Source: Marinobacter maritimus
GTDB lineage: Bacteria; Pseudomonadota; Gammaproteobacteria; Pseudomonadales; Oleiphilaceae
Length of the DNA stretch: 64,000 bases
NCBI RefSeq assembly: GCF_007671675.1
Contig: NZ_VCGW01000002.1
Span: forward strand, 310,001-374,000
Direction: 5' to 3'
The notes under the pieces were generated by a model, which ran no database searches, was not told where the DNA came from, and was given only the letters and a program-made list of their open reading frames with translations. Below are positions 1 to 7,905 of this stretch, piece after piece. Within the stretch, counting starts at the first letter, position 1. Every line of letters begins with the position of its first letter. Position numbers and translations under genes: made by a program.

Positions 1-38
1 AGTGGCTCTGTATCAACAGGGCTCCGAATCAGGAGTGC

Positions 39-65
39 GATCCCGGCGAGGTTTTTGCCGGGATC
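39..65 (-). terminator. possible terminator hairpin after the acyl-CoA-binding protein gene
   Basis: A 9-bp perfect stem (GATCCCGGC / GCCGGGATC) with a 9-nt loop lies 18 bases past the stop codon of the acyl-CoA-binding protein gene. There is no clear U-run after the stem, so termination is only an inference. Confidence 0.4.
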
Positions 66-83
66 GGAATGCAGGGTAGCTTA

Positions 84-344
84 TTACTTGAGGGCCTCGA
101 GCTTGTCGATGTACTTCTGCATGGCGTCGTCTTTGGACATGCCTTTGCACTGTTCCCAGGCGTCGTATTTGGCGCGGCCCACAAAATCCATCATGCCCGG
201 GCGCTTGCCCGACACATCGCCTGCAGTTGCCTGCTTGTACAGAGCGTAAAACTCCAGCTTCATCTCGTTGGAAGGTTTGAAATCACCTTCTGCATTCTGG
301 ATGTAGTTTACCGCCTCATCGAACCTGGCTCTCAGGTCGCTCAT
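84..344 (-). CDS. acyl-CoA-binding protein (ACBP)
   Basis: This 86-residue protein has the usual size and pattern of a free acyl-CoA-binding protein. The family is a cytosolic four-helix bundle that binds long-chain acyl-CoA and buffers or delivers it. Family-typical residues are visible in the middle (KLEFYALYKQAT, a variant of the canonical KLxxYgLYKQAT) and near the C-terminus (KYDAWEQCKGMSK). The start at 344 is chosen because an AGGAGGAAA-like ribosome binding site sits just upstream; the open frame extends 41 codons further without such a site. It is divergent from the T6SS cluster and probably unrelated to it. Free ACBP is uncommon in bacteria but is known in lipid-storing marine genera. 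Confidence 0.93.
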   Translation of the reverse strand: MSDLRARFDEAVNYIQNAEGDFKPSNEMKLEFYALYKQATAGDVSGKRPGMMDFVGRAKYDAWEQCKGMSKDDAMQKYIDKLEALK

Positions 345-635
345 ATCAATTTCCTCCTTGGTTTTTGGGATCTTGCAGTGATATTCCGCAATTGTTTGCA
401 AGAGTATAGCCACGGCGCTGCCTGCAGTCATTGACCCATTCTCCGGTTGCCGTGGCTCACAGGGCACAGCCGTGGCGATGTGGCAAAAGTTTGCCCGTGC
501 TCACAAGTTGACGGATTGCTGGCCAGTTTTTGCTTGAGAAACCCTGGCCACATGTGTACAGTTTTGACGTCGCGTACCAGGATGGTTCGCACAAGGGATT
601 GAACAACTGCAAATGATTTGCACAGGGAGCAAGCC

Positions 636-1130
636 ATGTCGTCCAAAGACGGTTCTGTCGCGCCGAAAGAGCGCATCAATATCAAGTATGTCCCCGCCAC
701 CGGAGATCAGCAGGCTGAAACTGAACTGCCGCTGAAAATGTTCGTTGTTGGTGATTTCAAGGGACACGCTGAAGAAACCCCCATCGAAGAACGTAAGGCC
801 ATTTCTGTCGACAAGAACAACTTTCGTTCTGTCATGAAAGAGGCGGGCCTCACGCTATCCACCATCGTATCCAACCAGCTGGAAGAGCAAGCTGACGAAC
901 TGCCGGTCAATCTCGAATTCCAGACCCTGGATGATTTCTCCCCCGACAGCATCGCCCGTCAGGTTCCCGAGATGAAGAAACTCATTGAACTGCGGGAAGC
1001 ACTTGTCGCCTTGAAAGGCCCGTTGGGTAATGTTCCGTCGTTCCGGGCCAAGCTTCAGGAATTACTGGATAACGACGAAGCCAGGGAAACCCTGTTGTCT
1101 GAGCTGGAACTGGCTACCGACAGCGAGTAA
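636..1130 (+). CDS. tssB: T6SS contractile sheath small subunit TssB (VipA)
   Basis: The 164-residue product matches the TssB/VipA/ImpB family, which interlocks with TssC to form the contractile sheath around the Hcp tube in the cytoplasm. The N-terminus has the family pattern KxRINIKY followed by a stretch with ELPLKMFVVGDF, and the C-terminal half is acidic and helical. A TTG codon at 618 is also in frame, but the ATG at 636 is preferred because GGGAG lies about 8 bases before it. It is the first gene of the cluster, 65 bases ahead of tssC, and defines the upstream edge of the T6SS block. Confidence 0.95.
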   Translation: MSSKDGSVAPKERINIKYVPATGDQQAETELPLKMFVVGDFKGHAEETPIEERKAISVDKNNFRSVMKEAGLTLSTIVSNQLEEQADELPVNLEFQTLDDFSPDSIARQVPEMKKLIELREALVALKGPLGNVPSFRAKLQELLDNDEARETLLSELELATDSE

Positions 1131-1195
1131 ACAGAGCTGCCGCCCGAGCGCGGTGCACACCACTGAATATCAATCACGTACTAAAGGGATGTGGT

Positions 1196-2677
1196 ATGTC
1201 TGATACTACTGTGCAGCAATCTGCTGCCTCCGAATCCGTAATGGAAGGCTCGTTACTCGACCAGGTCATGGCCAACAGCCGTATGGCCCCGGCCGACGAG
1301 GGCTATGATGTCGCTCGCAAAGGCGTCGCAACATTTATTGCCAACCTGCTGAAAAGTGAAGAGAAAGGTCAGCCCGTCAACAAGGCGCTGGTTGACCAGA
1401 TGGTGGTCGAACTGGATCGCAAGATCAGCGCCCAGATGGATGCAATCCTGCATGCACCAAAACTGCAGGAACTGGAATCCTCCTGGCGCGGCCTCAAGCT
1501 GATGGTTGATCGCACCGATTTCCGCGAAAATATCAAAGTGGATATCCTGCACGCCACTAAAACCGAACTGCTTGAAGACTTCGAGTTTGCCCCCGACGTT
1601 ACCCAGACCGGTTTTTACCAGCACATCTACTCCACGGAATATGGCCAGTTTGGCGGCGAGCCCGTGGGTGCCGTGGTGGGTAATTACTCGTTCACACCCT
1701 CCACCCCGGACATGAAGCTGTTGCAGTATGTATCGTCTGTTGGTGCCATGGCCCACGCGCCTTTCCTGTCTTCGGTTGCTCCATCGTTCTTTGGCGTGGA
1801 TAGCTACCAGGAACTGCCTGCCATCAAGGAGCTGAAAGCTGTTTTTGAAGGCCCGAAATACGCCAAATGGCGTTCACTGCGTGAATCCGAAGATGCCCGT
1901 TACCTGGGCCTGACGTCTCCGCGTTTTCTGCTGCGGGTGCCATACGACCCCAGCGAGAATCCGGTGCGCAGCTTCAACTACAAGGAAGACGTGTCCGGCG
2001 ATCATGAGCATTACCTGTGGGGCAATACCGCCTACCTGCTTGCGACCCGATTGACTGAAAGCTTTGCCAAATACCGCTGGTGCCCGAATATTATCGGCCC
2101 ACAAAGCGGTGGTGCAGTAGAAGACCTCCCGGTTCATCTGTTCGAATCTTTCGGCCAGCTTGAAGCCAAGATTCCGACCGAAGTGCTGATCACTGATCGT
2201 CGTGAATACGAAATGGCCGATGAAGGCTTTATCTCCCTCACCATGCGCAAGGGCAGCGATAACGCGGCTTTCTTCTCCGCCAACTCCGTGCAGAAGCCCA
2301 AGCAGTTTCCGAACACCAAAGAAGGCAAAGAAGCGGAAACCAACTACAAGTTGGGCACCCAGCTGCCATACATGATGATCGTTAACCGCCTGGCCCACTA
2401 CATCAAGGTGCTGCAGCGCGAGCAGATTGGCTCCTGGAAAGAGCGTCAGGATCTGGAACGCGAACTGAACACCTGGATTCGCCAGTACGTGGCCGATCAG
2501 GAAAACCCGCCAGCTGAAGTACGTAGCCGCCGGCCGTTGCGCGCGGCTCAGATAACGGTCTCCGATGTGGAAGGCGATCCGGGCTGGTATCAGGTGTCCC
2601 TGGCTGTGCGTCCGCACTTCAAATACATGGGGGCTAACTTTGAGCTGTCGCTGGTAGGCCGTCTGGACAAGGATTAA
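1196..2677 (+). CDS. tssC: T6SS contractile sheath large subunit TssC (VipB)
   Basis: The 493-residue protein is a full-length TssC/VipB/EvpB homologue, the large sheath subunit recycled by ClpV after contraction. The N-terminal region carries helices expected to pair with TssB. The central part contains the conserved ELESSWRGLKLMVDRTDF stretch, and the C-terminus ends in the typical sheath strand (RPHFKYMGANFELSLVGRL). An AAAGGGATG-like ribosome binding site precedes the ATG at 1196. Spacing and strand place it in one transcription unit with tssB and the following tssE. Confidence 0.97.
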   Translation: MSDTTVQQSAASESVMEGSLLDQVMANSRMAPADEGYDVARKGVATFIANLLKSEEKGQPVNKALVDQMVVELDRKISAQMDAILHAPKLQELESSWRGLKLMVDRTDFRENIKVDILHATKTELLEDFEFAPDVTQTGFYQHIYSTEYGQFGGEPVGAVVGNYSFTPSTPDMKLLQYVSSVGAMAHAPFLSSVAPSFFGVDSYQELPAIKELKAVFEGPKYAKWRSLRESEDARYLGLTSPRFLLRVPYDPSENPVRSFNYKEDVSGDHEHYLWGNTAYLLATRLTESFAKYRWCPNIIGPQSGGAVEDLPVHLFESFGQLEAKIPTEVLITDRREYEMADEGFISLTMRKGSDNAAFFSANSVQKPKQFPNTKEGKEAETNYKLGTQLPYMMIVNRLAHYIKVLQREQIGSWKERQDLERELNTWIRQYVADQENPPAEVRSRRPLRAAQITVSDVEGDPGWYQVSLAVRPHFKYMGANFELSLVGRLDKD

Positions 2678-2680
2678 TCC

Positions 2681-3109
2681 GTGTTCAGCAGTGACGCGCA
2701 AACCATGGGTGGGAGCCTGTTCGAACGATTGGAGCAGGCCGCCGCTCCGGAAGGGCAAGGCATGGGCGAAGTTACCCATGTGGTGAGCTCCATCAAGCGC
2801 CATCTGGTAAGACTGCTCAATGCCCACCCCGGCAATAGCGCTTGCGCGCCAGAACTTGGGTTGTTGGACTTCAACGATGCGACTCTGGGCACCCACGATC
2901 TGAGTATCCAGATTCGAAGTGCGATCCGGCAATGCATCGAGAAGTATGAACCCAGAGTAAAACGGGTGGATGTGGTTGCCTTGCCCCAAGGGCAGGATCC
3001 CTTGCAACTGCGTTTTCAGGTAACGGTCTACCTGAACGTCGGCGCAAAAGACGACAAAACAACGATAGATTTATTACTGGATGACAAACGTTACTACCGA
3101 GTGATGTGA
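2681..3109 (+). CDS. tssE: T6SS baseplate protein TssE (gp25-like)
   Basis: The 142-residue protein belongs to the TssE/gp25-like lysozyme-fold family, a baseplate wedge component that nucleates the sheath. The family signature is visible as an S(I)KRHL region followed by APELGLLDFNDAT and a C-terminal strand ending in KRYYRVM. Translation is assigned to a GTG at 2681, 3 bases after the tssC stop; an ATG at 2705 is the alternative. The gene is tightly linked to tssC but is separated from tssF by a large palindrome. Confidence 0.92.
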   Translation: MFSSDAQTMGGSLFERLEQAAAPEGQGMGEVTHVVSSIKRHLVRLLNAHPGNSACAPELGLLDFNDATLGTHDLSIQIRSAIRQCIEKYEPRVKRVDVVALPQGQDPLQLRFQVTVYLNVGAKDDKTTIDLLLDDKRYYRVM

Positions 3110-3131
3110 CTGACTGGGACCATGGTGGGGC

Positions 3132-3220
3132 GAGGGGGTGGGGATGCTTTTCTTCTGGGAAAAAACAACTCGCTTCGCTCAGACATCTTTTTCCCGCCAG
3201 AAAAGCATCCCCACCCCCTC
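3132..3220. repeat. large imperfect palindrome between tssE and tssF
   Basis: Two 33-nt arms (3132-3164 and 3188-3220) are complementary except at three adjacent-region positions, and enclose a 23-nt loop containing CTCGCTTCGCTCAGAC. The arms begin GAGGGGGTGGGGATGC and its complement. The tssF frame stays open through the element, but the true tssF start lies beyond it at 3245. It could slow transcription or stabilise the upstream mRNA and so set the ratio of sheath to baseplate. The loop differs from the core of the four-copy repeat family elsewhere in the window. Confidence 0.85.
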
Positions 3221-3244
3221 TTGTCGAACATTGGTGTAGTTGAG

Positions 3245-5017
3245 ATGAAGTTGAATCGGTTTTACAGGGATGAGTTGAGCTTTTTGCGCTTGCAGGGGCG
3301 TGAGTTTGCTGAGGCGCATCCGCAGTTGACTCGGTTTTTGTCGGAGCAAAGTACCGACCCGGACGTTGAGCGCTTGTTGGAAGGCTTTGCGTTTCTGACC
3401 GGGAAACTTCGTGAAAAAGTGGAGGATGAGTTTCCGGAGCTGACGCATTCTCTGCTGAATATGTTGTGGCCGAACTACCTACGCCCGGTTCCCAGCTGCA
3501 CCATCATGCGGTTTGATCCTCAATTGCACGCGATCAGTGAGCGGCAACGGGTTGAGCGGCATACCGAGATCAAAAGTCGCCCTTTAGGTGATGCCACGCG
3601 GCAGACACAATGCCGGTTTCGCACCTGTCGAGCGGTAGATGTGTTTCCTATAAGTGTCGCCGATGCTCACGCAGAACATTCGCGGGAAGTGTCGTCGATG
3701 ACAGTGGATTTGGCACTTCACACGGACCAACCCTTAAGCGCCTTGGACCTTGATAGCCTGCGATTTTATTTGGGTGGGGATAATCACACGGCTGAAACGC
3801 TCTATCTGTGGTTGAACCACTATCTGAGTCGCATGGAGCTGGTCGTTGGCGATTCGGTTTACAGCCTGCCGACCTCTTTATTGAAGCCGGTTGGTTTTGC
3901 CAGTGATGAGGCTTTGTTGCCTTATCCCAAGAATGCTTATCCAGGTTACCGGATTCTGCAGGAATACCTGAGTTTTCCGGAGGCGTTCCGGTTTGTGGAT
4001 ATCACCGGCCTTGGGAATCGTTTGCCGGCGGTTCAGGCAGATGAGATCAGTTTGCGTTTTCATTTCAGCCGGATTCTACCGCCGGACGCGCGGGTTCGGG
4101 CTGAGGATATGCAGCTTTACTGCACGCCGGCGGTGAATCTGTTTACCCATGAGGGTGAGCCGGTTGATCTTAACGGGCTCCAGACCGAGTACCGGATTCT
4201 GGCCTCCAGCCGGTCGCCGGATCATTTTGAAGTGTTCAGCATTGAACAGGTTGAAGGCTGGCTGGAAGGTCGTTCGGGGCGTGGCGAGCGTCGGCTTTAC
4301 ACGGCTTTCGAGAGTTTTCAGCATGAGGTTGAGAGGGATCGTGGCCGCACAGCGTTGTACTACCGGGTTCGGGCCAGGGACAGTGTGCGCGGTGATGGGT
4401 TTGATCACTATATCTCGTTCGTTCGGGGCGATGAGTCTGAATGCATGGATCGCCAGGAAGCGATTTCCCTGACTCTGACCTGCACCAACCGGCAACTGCC
4501 TCAGCAGTTGGCGGTCGGGGAGGTGTGCATGGCAACGGAAACCACGCCAGCGTTCGCGTCATTCAGCAACATCACTCGTCCCACTGCGACGTTGAGGCCA
4601 ACGCTTGATGGCAGCCTGCTGTGGACGCTGATTTCGAATCTGTCGCTGAACTATCTCTCGATGCTGGACGTGGATGCTCTGCGCACCGTATTGCGAGTGT
4701 ATGACTTCCGCGCGCTGGTGGATCGCCAGGCGGAGCGGGTATCCCAGAAGCGACTTGCAGGCATCAGCGCCATCGAAACCAACCCGGTGGACAAGATGAT
4801 CCGGGGGTTGCCGGTGCGGGGGATTCGTTCGGTAATGAAGTTGGACCAGCAGGCCTTTGCCTCGGAAGGCGATTTGTACCTGTTTGGCACCGTACTTAGT
4901 CAGTTCTTTGCACTTTATGCCAGCATCAACGCGTTTCACCAACTGGAAGTGGTGAACACAGACAACCAGGAACGGTATACATGGACGTTACAGCAAGGTC
5001 AGCAGCCGCTGATGTAG
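3245..5017 (+). CDS. tssF: T6SS baseplate protein TssF (VasA)
   Basis: The 590-residue protein matches TssF/VasA/ImpG, a baseplate wedge subunit working with TssG, TssE and TssK. The N-terminus has the family pattern FYRDELSFLR followed by F(AEAHP)QLTRFL and the DPDVERLLEGFAFLTG stretch. The C-terminus contains the conserved GTVLSQFFALYASINAF segment. The start is placed at the ATG at 3245; the frame is open further upstream only because the intergenic palindrome happens to be open. It overlaps tssG by 37 bases, which suggests coupled translation. Confidence 0.95.
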   Translation: MKLNRFYRDELSFLRLQGREFAEAHPQLTRFLSEQSTDPDVERLLEGFAFLTGKLREKVEDEFPELTHSLLNMLWPNYLRPVPSCTIMRFDPQLHAISERQRVERHTEIKSRPLGDATRQTQCRFRTCRAVDVFPISVADAHAEHSREVSSMTVDLALHTDQPLSALDLDSLRFYLGGDNHTAETLYLWLNHYLSRMELVVGDSVYSLPTSLLKPVGFASDEALLPYPKNAYPGYRILQEYLSFPEAFRFVDITGLGNRLPAVQADEISLRFHFSRILPPDARVRAEDMQLYCTPAVNLFTHEGEPVDLNGLQTEYRILASSRSPDHFEVFSIEQVEGWLEGRSGRGERRLYTAFESFQHEVERDRGRTALYYRVRARDSVRGDGFDHYISFVRGDESECMDRQEAISLTLTCTNRQLPQQLAVGEVCMATETTPAFASFSNITRPTATLRPTLDGSLLWTLISNLSLNYLSMLDVDALRTVLRVYDFRALVDRQAERVSQKRLAGISAIETNPVDKMIRGLPVRGIRSVMKLDQQAFASEGDLYLFGTVLSQFFALYASINAFHQLEVVNTDNQERYTWTLQQGQQPLM

Positions 5018-5997
5018 CCGGCCTGCAACCCGTTCTGGGCAATGCGCGACGGTACAGCTTTTTTCAGCTGGTGGATCTGATACATCGGCACCATGGTGAT
5101 GATCTGGAGGGCCTCCGGGACGATCAGCCGCGACAGGAGCGCATCCGCTTTTCGTCATCTGCGGGGCTGGGGTTTCCTGGCAGCGATGTGATTTCGGCCT
5201 TGTCGCCGGAGCATGAGCACGGCCCCTATCAGATGGAAGTGAGCTTTCTGGGCCTGCACGGTTCCCAGTCGCCGCTGCCCGGTTACTACCTAGAGGATCT
5301 GGCCTGGGAAGCCGGTCAGGATCTGGGGGTGCGCCGGCATTTTCTGGACTTTTTCAATCACCGGCTGGTCACTCTATTTCACCGATCATGGCGCAAATAC
5401 CGTTACTACGTGCGTTTTCGCCCCGGCGCGTCGGATGGATTTTCCAATCTGATCTATGCCCTCATAGGTCTTGGCGATAGCCGCTTGCGGGAGGCTACCC
5501 CGGTTAACTGGTCAAAGATGCTGGCCTATTCCGGATTGATGGCAGGCCGGAGCCGCTCTCCAGAGGTTGTCAGTGGCATTGTGGGCCACTGTTTCGATCT
5601 GGACGACGTCAGCATTGAACAATGGGTTTTGCGCAAGGTGACCATCGATGAGGATCAGCAAACCCGCCTTGGTCAAAGTAACGCCTCACTCGGGAATGAC
5701 ACGCTGGTGGGCTCCCGGGTTCGTGACCGCAGCGGTAAATTTATTTTGCGGGTCCGCAATCTCAGCCGCCAACGTTTTGCGGATTTTCTGCCCAATGGAC
5801 GGGATCACCAGCGCCTGGTGAAGTTGGTGGAATTCGCCACTCGAGAGCAACTGGCCTACGACCTGGAACTGCAAATGCGGGCACAGGATATCCGCCCGAT
5901 GCAGCTGGGTGAGGACGTGCGCCTGGGCTGGAGCTCTTTCGTAACCCCGGAAAAGTCTCGGCGCCGGCCCGCCGTGCGGATTCAGATACGCCGTTAA
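4981..5997 (+). CDS. tssG: T6SS baseplate protein TssG (VasB)
   Basis: The 338-residue protein is a TssG/VasB/ImpH homologue, the partner of TssF in the baseplate wedge. Family features include an N-terminal RYSFFQLVDLIHR segment, the central motif of the kind GLHGSQSPLPGYYLED, and FLDFFNHRLVTLFHRSWRKYR. It starts inside the end of tssF and is followed by the FHA gene, so it belongs to the same transcription unit. Length and motifs agree with the family, with no sign of damage. Confidence 0.95.
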   Translation: MDVTARSAAADVAGLQPVLGNARRYSFFQLVDLIHRHHGDDLEGLRDDQPRQERIRFSSSAGLGFPGSDVISALSPEHEHGPYQMEVSFLGLHGSQSPLPGYYLEDLAWEAGQDLGVRRHFLDFFNHRLVTLFHRSWRKYRYYVRFRPGASDGFSNLIYALIGLGDSRLREATPVNWSKMLAYSGLMAGRSRSPEVVSGIVGHCFDLDDVSIEQWVLRKVTIDEDQQTRLGQSNASLGNDTLVGSRVRDRSGKFILRVRNLSRQRFADFLPNGRDHQRLVKLVEFATREQLAYDLELQMRAQDIRPMQLGEDVRLGWSSFVTPEKSRRRPAVRIQIRR

Positions 5998-6016
5998 TAT
6001 GAAAAGGAACCCGATC

Positions 6017-7369
6017 ATGGAAGAGCGGCAGTTAACCGGACTGAAGCTGACGGTCACCAACCCCGGCAGCACGCGCAGTGGGGCAGGCATTGAACACAGT
6101 TTTGGCCCCCAGGGTGGCTCTATAGGCACTGCCGAGAGTGATACCTGGCAGCTTTCGGCACACCGCACCGGCGCCGTTCCGGGCCATGCGGAAATCCGGC
6201 TTCTTGATGGCGGTTACTGCCTGATTGATCGCAGCGGCCGAACCTACATCAACAGCGCCACTCAGCCCGTGGGGCGTGGCCGCCGGGCGCGGTTGAACCA
6301 GGGCGACACGGTTAGTATTGGTCGTTATCGCCTACGGGCAGAATTATTGGCAGGAGGGCTGACAGATGCGCCGGCCGGTCAGGAGCTCGAGCCCCGGGAG
6401 GCCGTAGAAGACAGAAAGCTTGTGGATATAGCCGAAGGCGAGCTGGCCCGCGGGGGCGGGCGTGAAAGCGACATGCAGGTAGCAGAACCTCTGGAAGGGC
6501 TGGTGCCGGTGGCTGCACAAACCGCAAGTTCGGACCCCATGCTGCACTGGCAGGATGAGCCAACCCGCGCTGATCAGGAGGAGTGCACGCTGATGGCAAG
6601 CGAGCGCGCCTGGTTTGCGGCTGAAACCGACGTAACGGATGAGTACCGGGAAAATCGCGATGTGGCGATGGGGCTTCCGGCAAGAAAAGGAGAGAGGGAC
6701 AGGATGTCACAAACCAATACCGACGCACGGGAGCAGAGGCGTGGTGAAACGAACCTTCACCAGAGCGATCAAAGCCGCAAACATATCAGTGCTACTCCGC
6801 TGATGCAGGGGATGGGAACAGGGCTCAACTTTGCCGACAGCGACGGCATGCAGCTTTTCCTGGAAGAGGTTGGGCAGACCCTGAAAGCAACCATAGAAGG
6901 CTTGCTGGCCCTGCACCTGGGTGAAGACAGCCGGCATCAGGCGCTGCGTACACGCTTGCAGCCCATCGAAGATAACCCATTGCGTCTTGGCGGGGATTAT
7001 GAGGAAACCGTACAAACCCTGTTTGCCAGCGAACGCAGTCCAGTGCATTTGTCGGCGCCTGCTGCCGTTCAGGAAAGCCTGCAAAGCCTGAACCACCATC
7101 AGCGAGCTACCCGCGAGGCGATCGGTGAAGCGCTGGACGCCATTCTCCATGCGTTTTCACCGGAAGCTCTGTTGCGCCGTTTCCATGGTTATCGCCGGGG
7201 CTTGCAACAGAATGAAGACGAAGGTCGTTGGGCCTGGGATATGTACCAGCACTATTACCGGGAACTGAAATCGAGTCGTCAGCAGGGTTTTGAACGCCTG
7301 TTTCAGGAAGTGTTCGATCAGGCTTACGACAAGCACTTGCGTCAACTACAAAGGGAGAACTTGCTGTGA
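6017..7369 (+). CDS. tagH: T6SS-associated FHA-domain protein (TagH/VasC type)
   Basis: The 450-residue protein has an N-terminal forkhead-associated fold (roughly residues 10-110), a variable low-complexity acidic middle (about 115-250) and a conserved helical C-terminal T6SS-FHA domain. Position between tssG and tssJ matches vasC of the V. cholerae VAS cluster. The FHA phosphopeptide-binding site looks degenerate: the usual SRxHA is here VPGHAEI. It may therefore act as a scaffold rather than a phosphothreonine reader, and no T6SS kinase or phosphatase gene is seen nearby. The ATG at 6017 is preferred over 5999 because AAGGA lies about 8 bases upstream of it. Confidence 0.85.
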   Translation: MEERQLTGLKLTVTNPGSTRSGAGIEHSFGPQGGSIGTAESDTWQLSAHRTGAVPGHAEIRLLDGGYCLIDRSGRTYINSATQPVGRGRRARLNQGDTVSIGRYRLRAELLAGGLTDAPAGQELEPREAVEDRKLVDIAEGELARGGGRESDMQVAEPLEGLVPVAAQTASSDPMLHWQDEPTRADQEECTLMASERAWFAAETDVTDEYRENRDVAMGLPARKGERDRMSQTNTDAREQRRGETNLHQSDQSRKHISATPLMQGMGTGLNFADSDGMQLFLEEVGQTLKATIEGLLALHLGEDSRHQALRTRLQPIEDNPLRLGGDYEETVQTLFASERSPVHLSAPAAVQESLQSLNHHQRATREAIGEALDAILHAFSPEALLRRFHGYRRGLQQNEDEGRWAWDMYQHYYRELKSSRQQGFERLFQEVFDQAYDKHLRQLQRENLL

Positions 7370-7905
7370 AAACCCGCAAATGGAACTTGCTGATAATGAC
7401 GATGGTATTTGTGCTTGCGGGATGCAGCACGCCCTATAACGCCGTCACTAAAACCGCGAAAGTACTTTGGGATCCCGACATCCCAGTGGGCTACCCGGAA
7501 GATCTCCCCAGTCGCGTAGATTTGACCATGGTGGCCGAGCCGGGTGTGAACCCGAACGAGTCCCTGGCACCGACACCGGTCGCCTTTCAGATTATTGAAA
7601 TGCGTGACAGCTCGTTGTTGATGGCGGGTGATTTTGACCAGCTGCTGAATAACCTGAAGGACTCCCTTGGTCGGAACTACATCGATCACAGCGATTACAC
7701 ACTGGTACCCGGTCAGTTCAAGTTTGTGGAACCGTTTGAGATCAGTAAGGACACCCGGTTTATCGGTGTGATTGCTTTCTACGCCTACCCGAATCTGTCC
7801 CAGTGGAAAAAGGTGGTCAGGGTGGACCCTGTCGGTGGTCGTTATCATCTTCTGGTGAATCTGCGGGAGAGGGAAGTGCAACTCAAGCGGTCGGAAGAAA
7901 CCTGA
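7366..7905 (+). CDS. tssJ: T6SS outer-membrane lipoprotein TssJ (VasD)
   Basis: The 179-residue product is a TssJ/VasD/SciN-type lipoprotein that anchors the TssJLM membrane complex in the outer membrane. A short basic N-terminus and hydrophobic core end in the lipobox LAGC, with Cys20 as the predicted lipidated residue. The rest is beta-rich, containing a TssJ-like VAFQIIEMRDSSLLMAGDF stretch. It starts at a GTG overlapping the tagH stop (GTGA) and its TGA overlaps the tssK ATG, so all three are translationally coupled. Confidence 0.93.
   Translation: MKTRKWNLLIMTMVFVLAGCSTPYNAVTKTAKVLWDPDIPVGYPEDLPSRVDLTMVAEPGVNPNESLAPTPVAFQIIEMRDSSLLMAGDFDQLLNNLKDSLGRNYIDHSDYTLVPGQFKFVEPFEISKDTRFIGVIAFYAYPNLSQWKKVVRVDPVGGRYHLLVNLREREVQLKRSEET

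Noticed and set aside
481..533. Two near-matches to a sigma54 -24/-12 promoter upstream of tssB (TGGCAAAAGTTTGC and TGGCCAGTTTTTGC)
   Set aside because: Both have 9 rather than 10 bases between the GG and GC elements. Sigma54 is strict about this spacing, so neither is annotated despite the vasH gene in the cluster.
3122..3244. Possible upstream extension of tssF
   Set aside because: The extra codons come from the intergenic palindrome, and the ATG at 3245 gives the conserved N-terminus.
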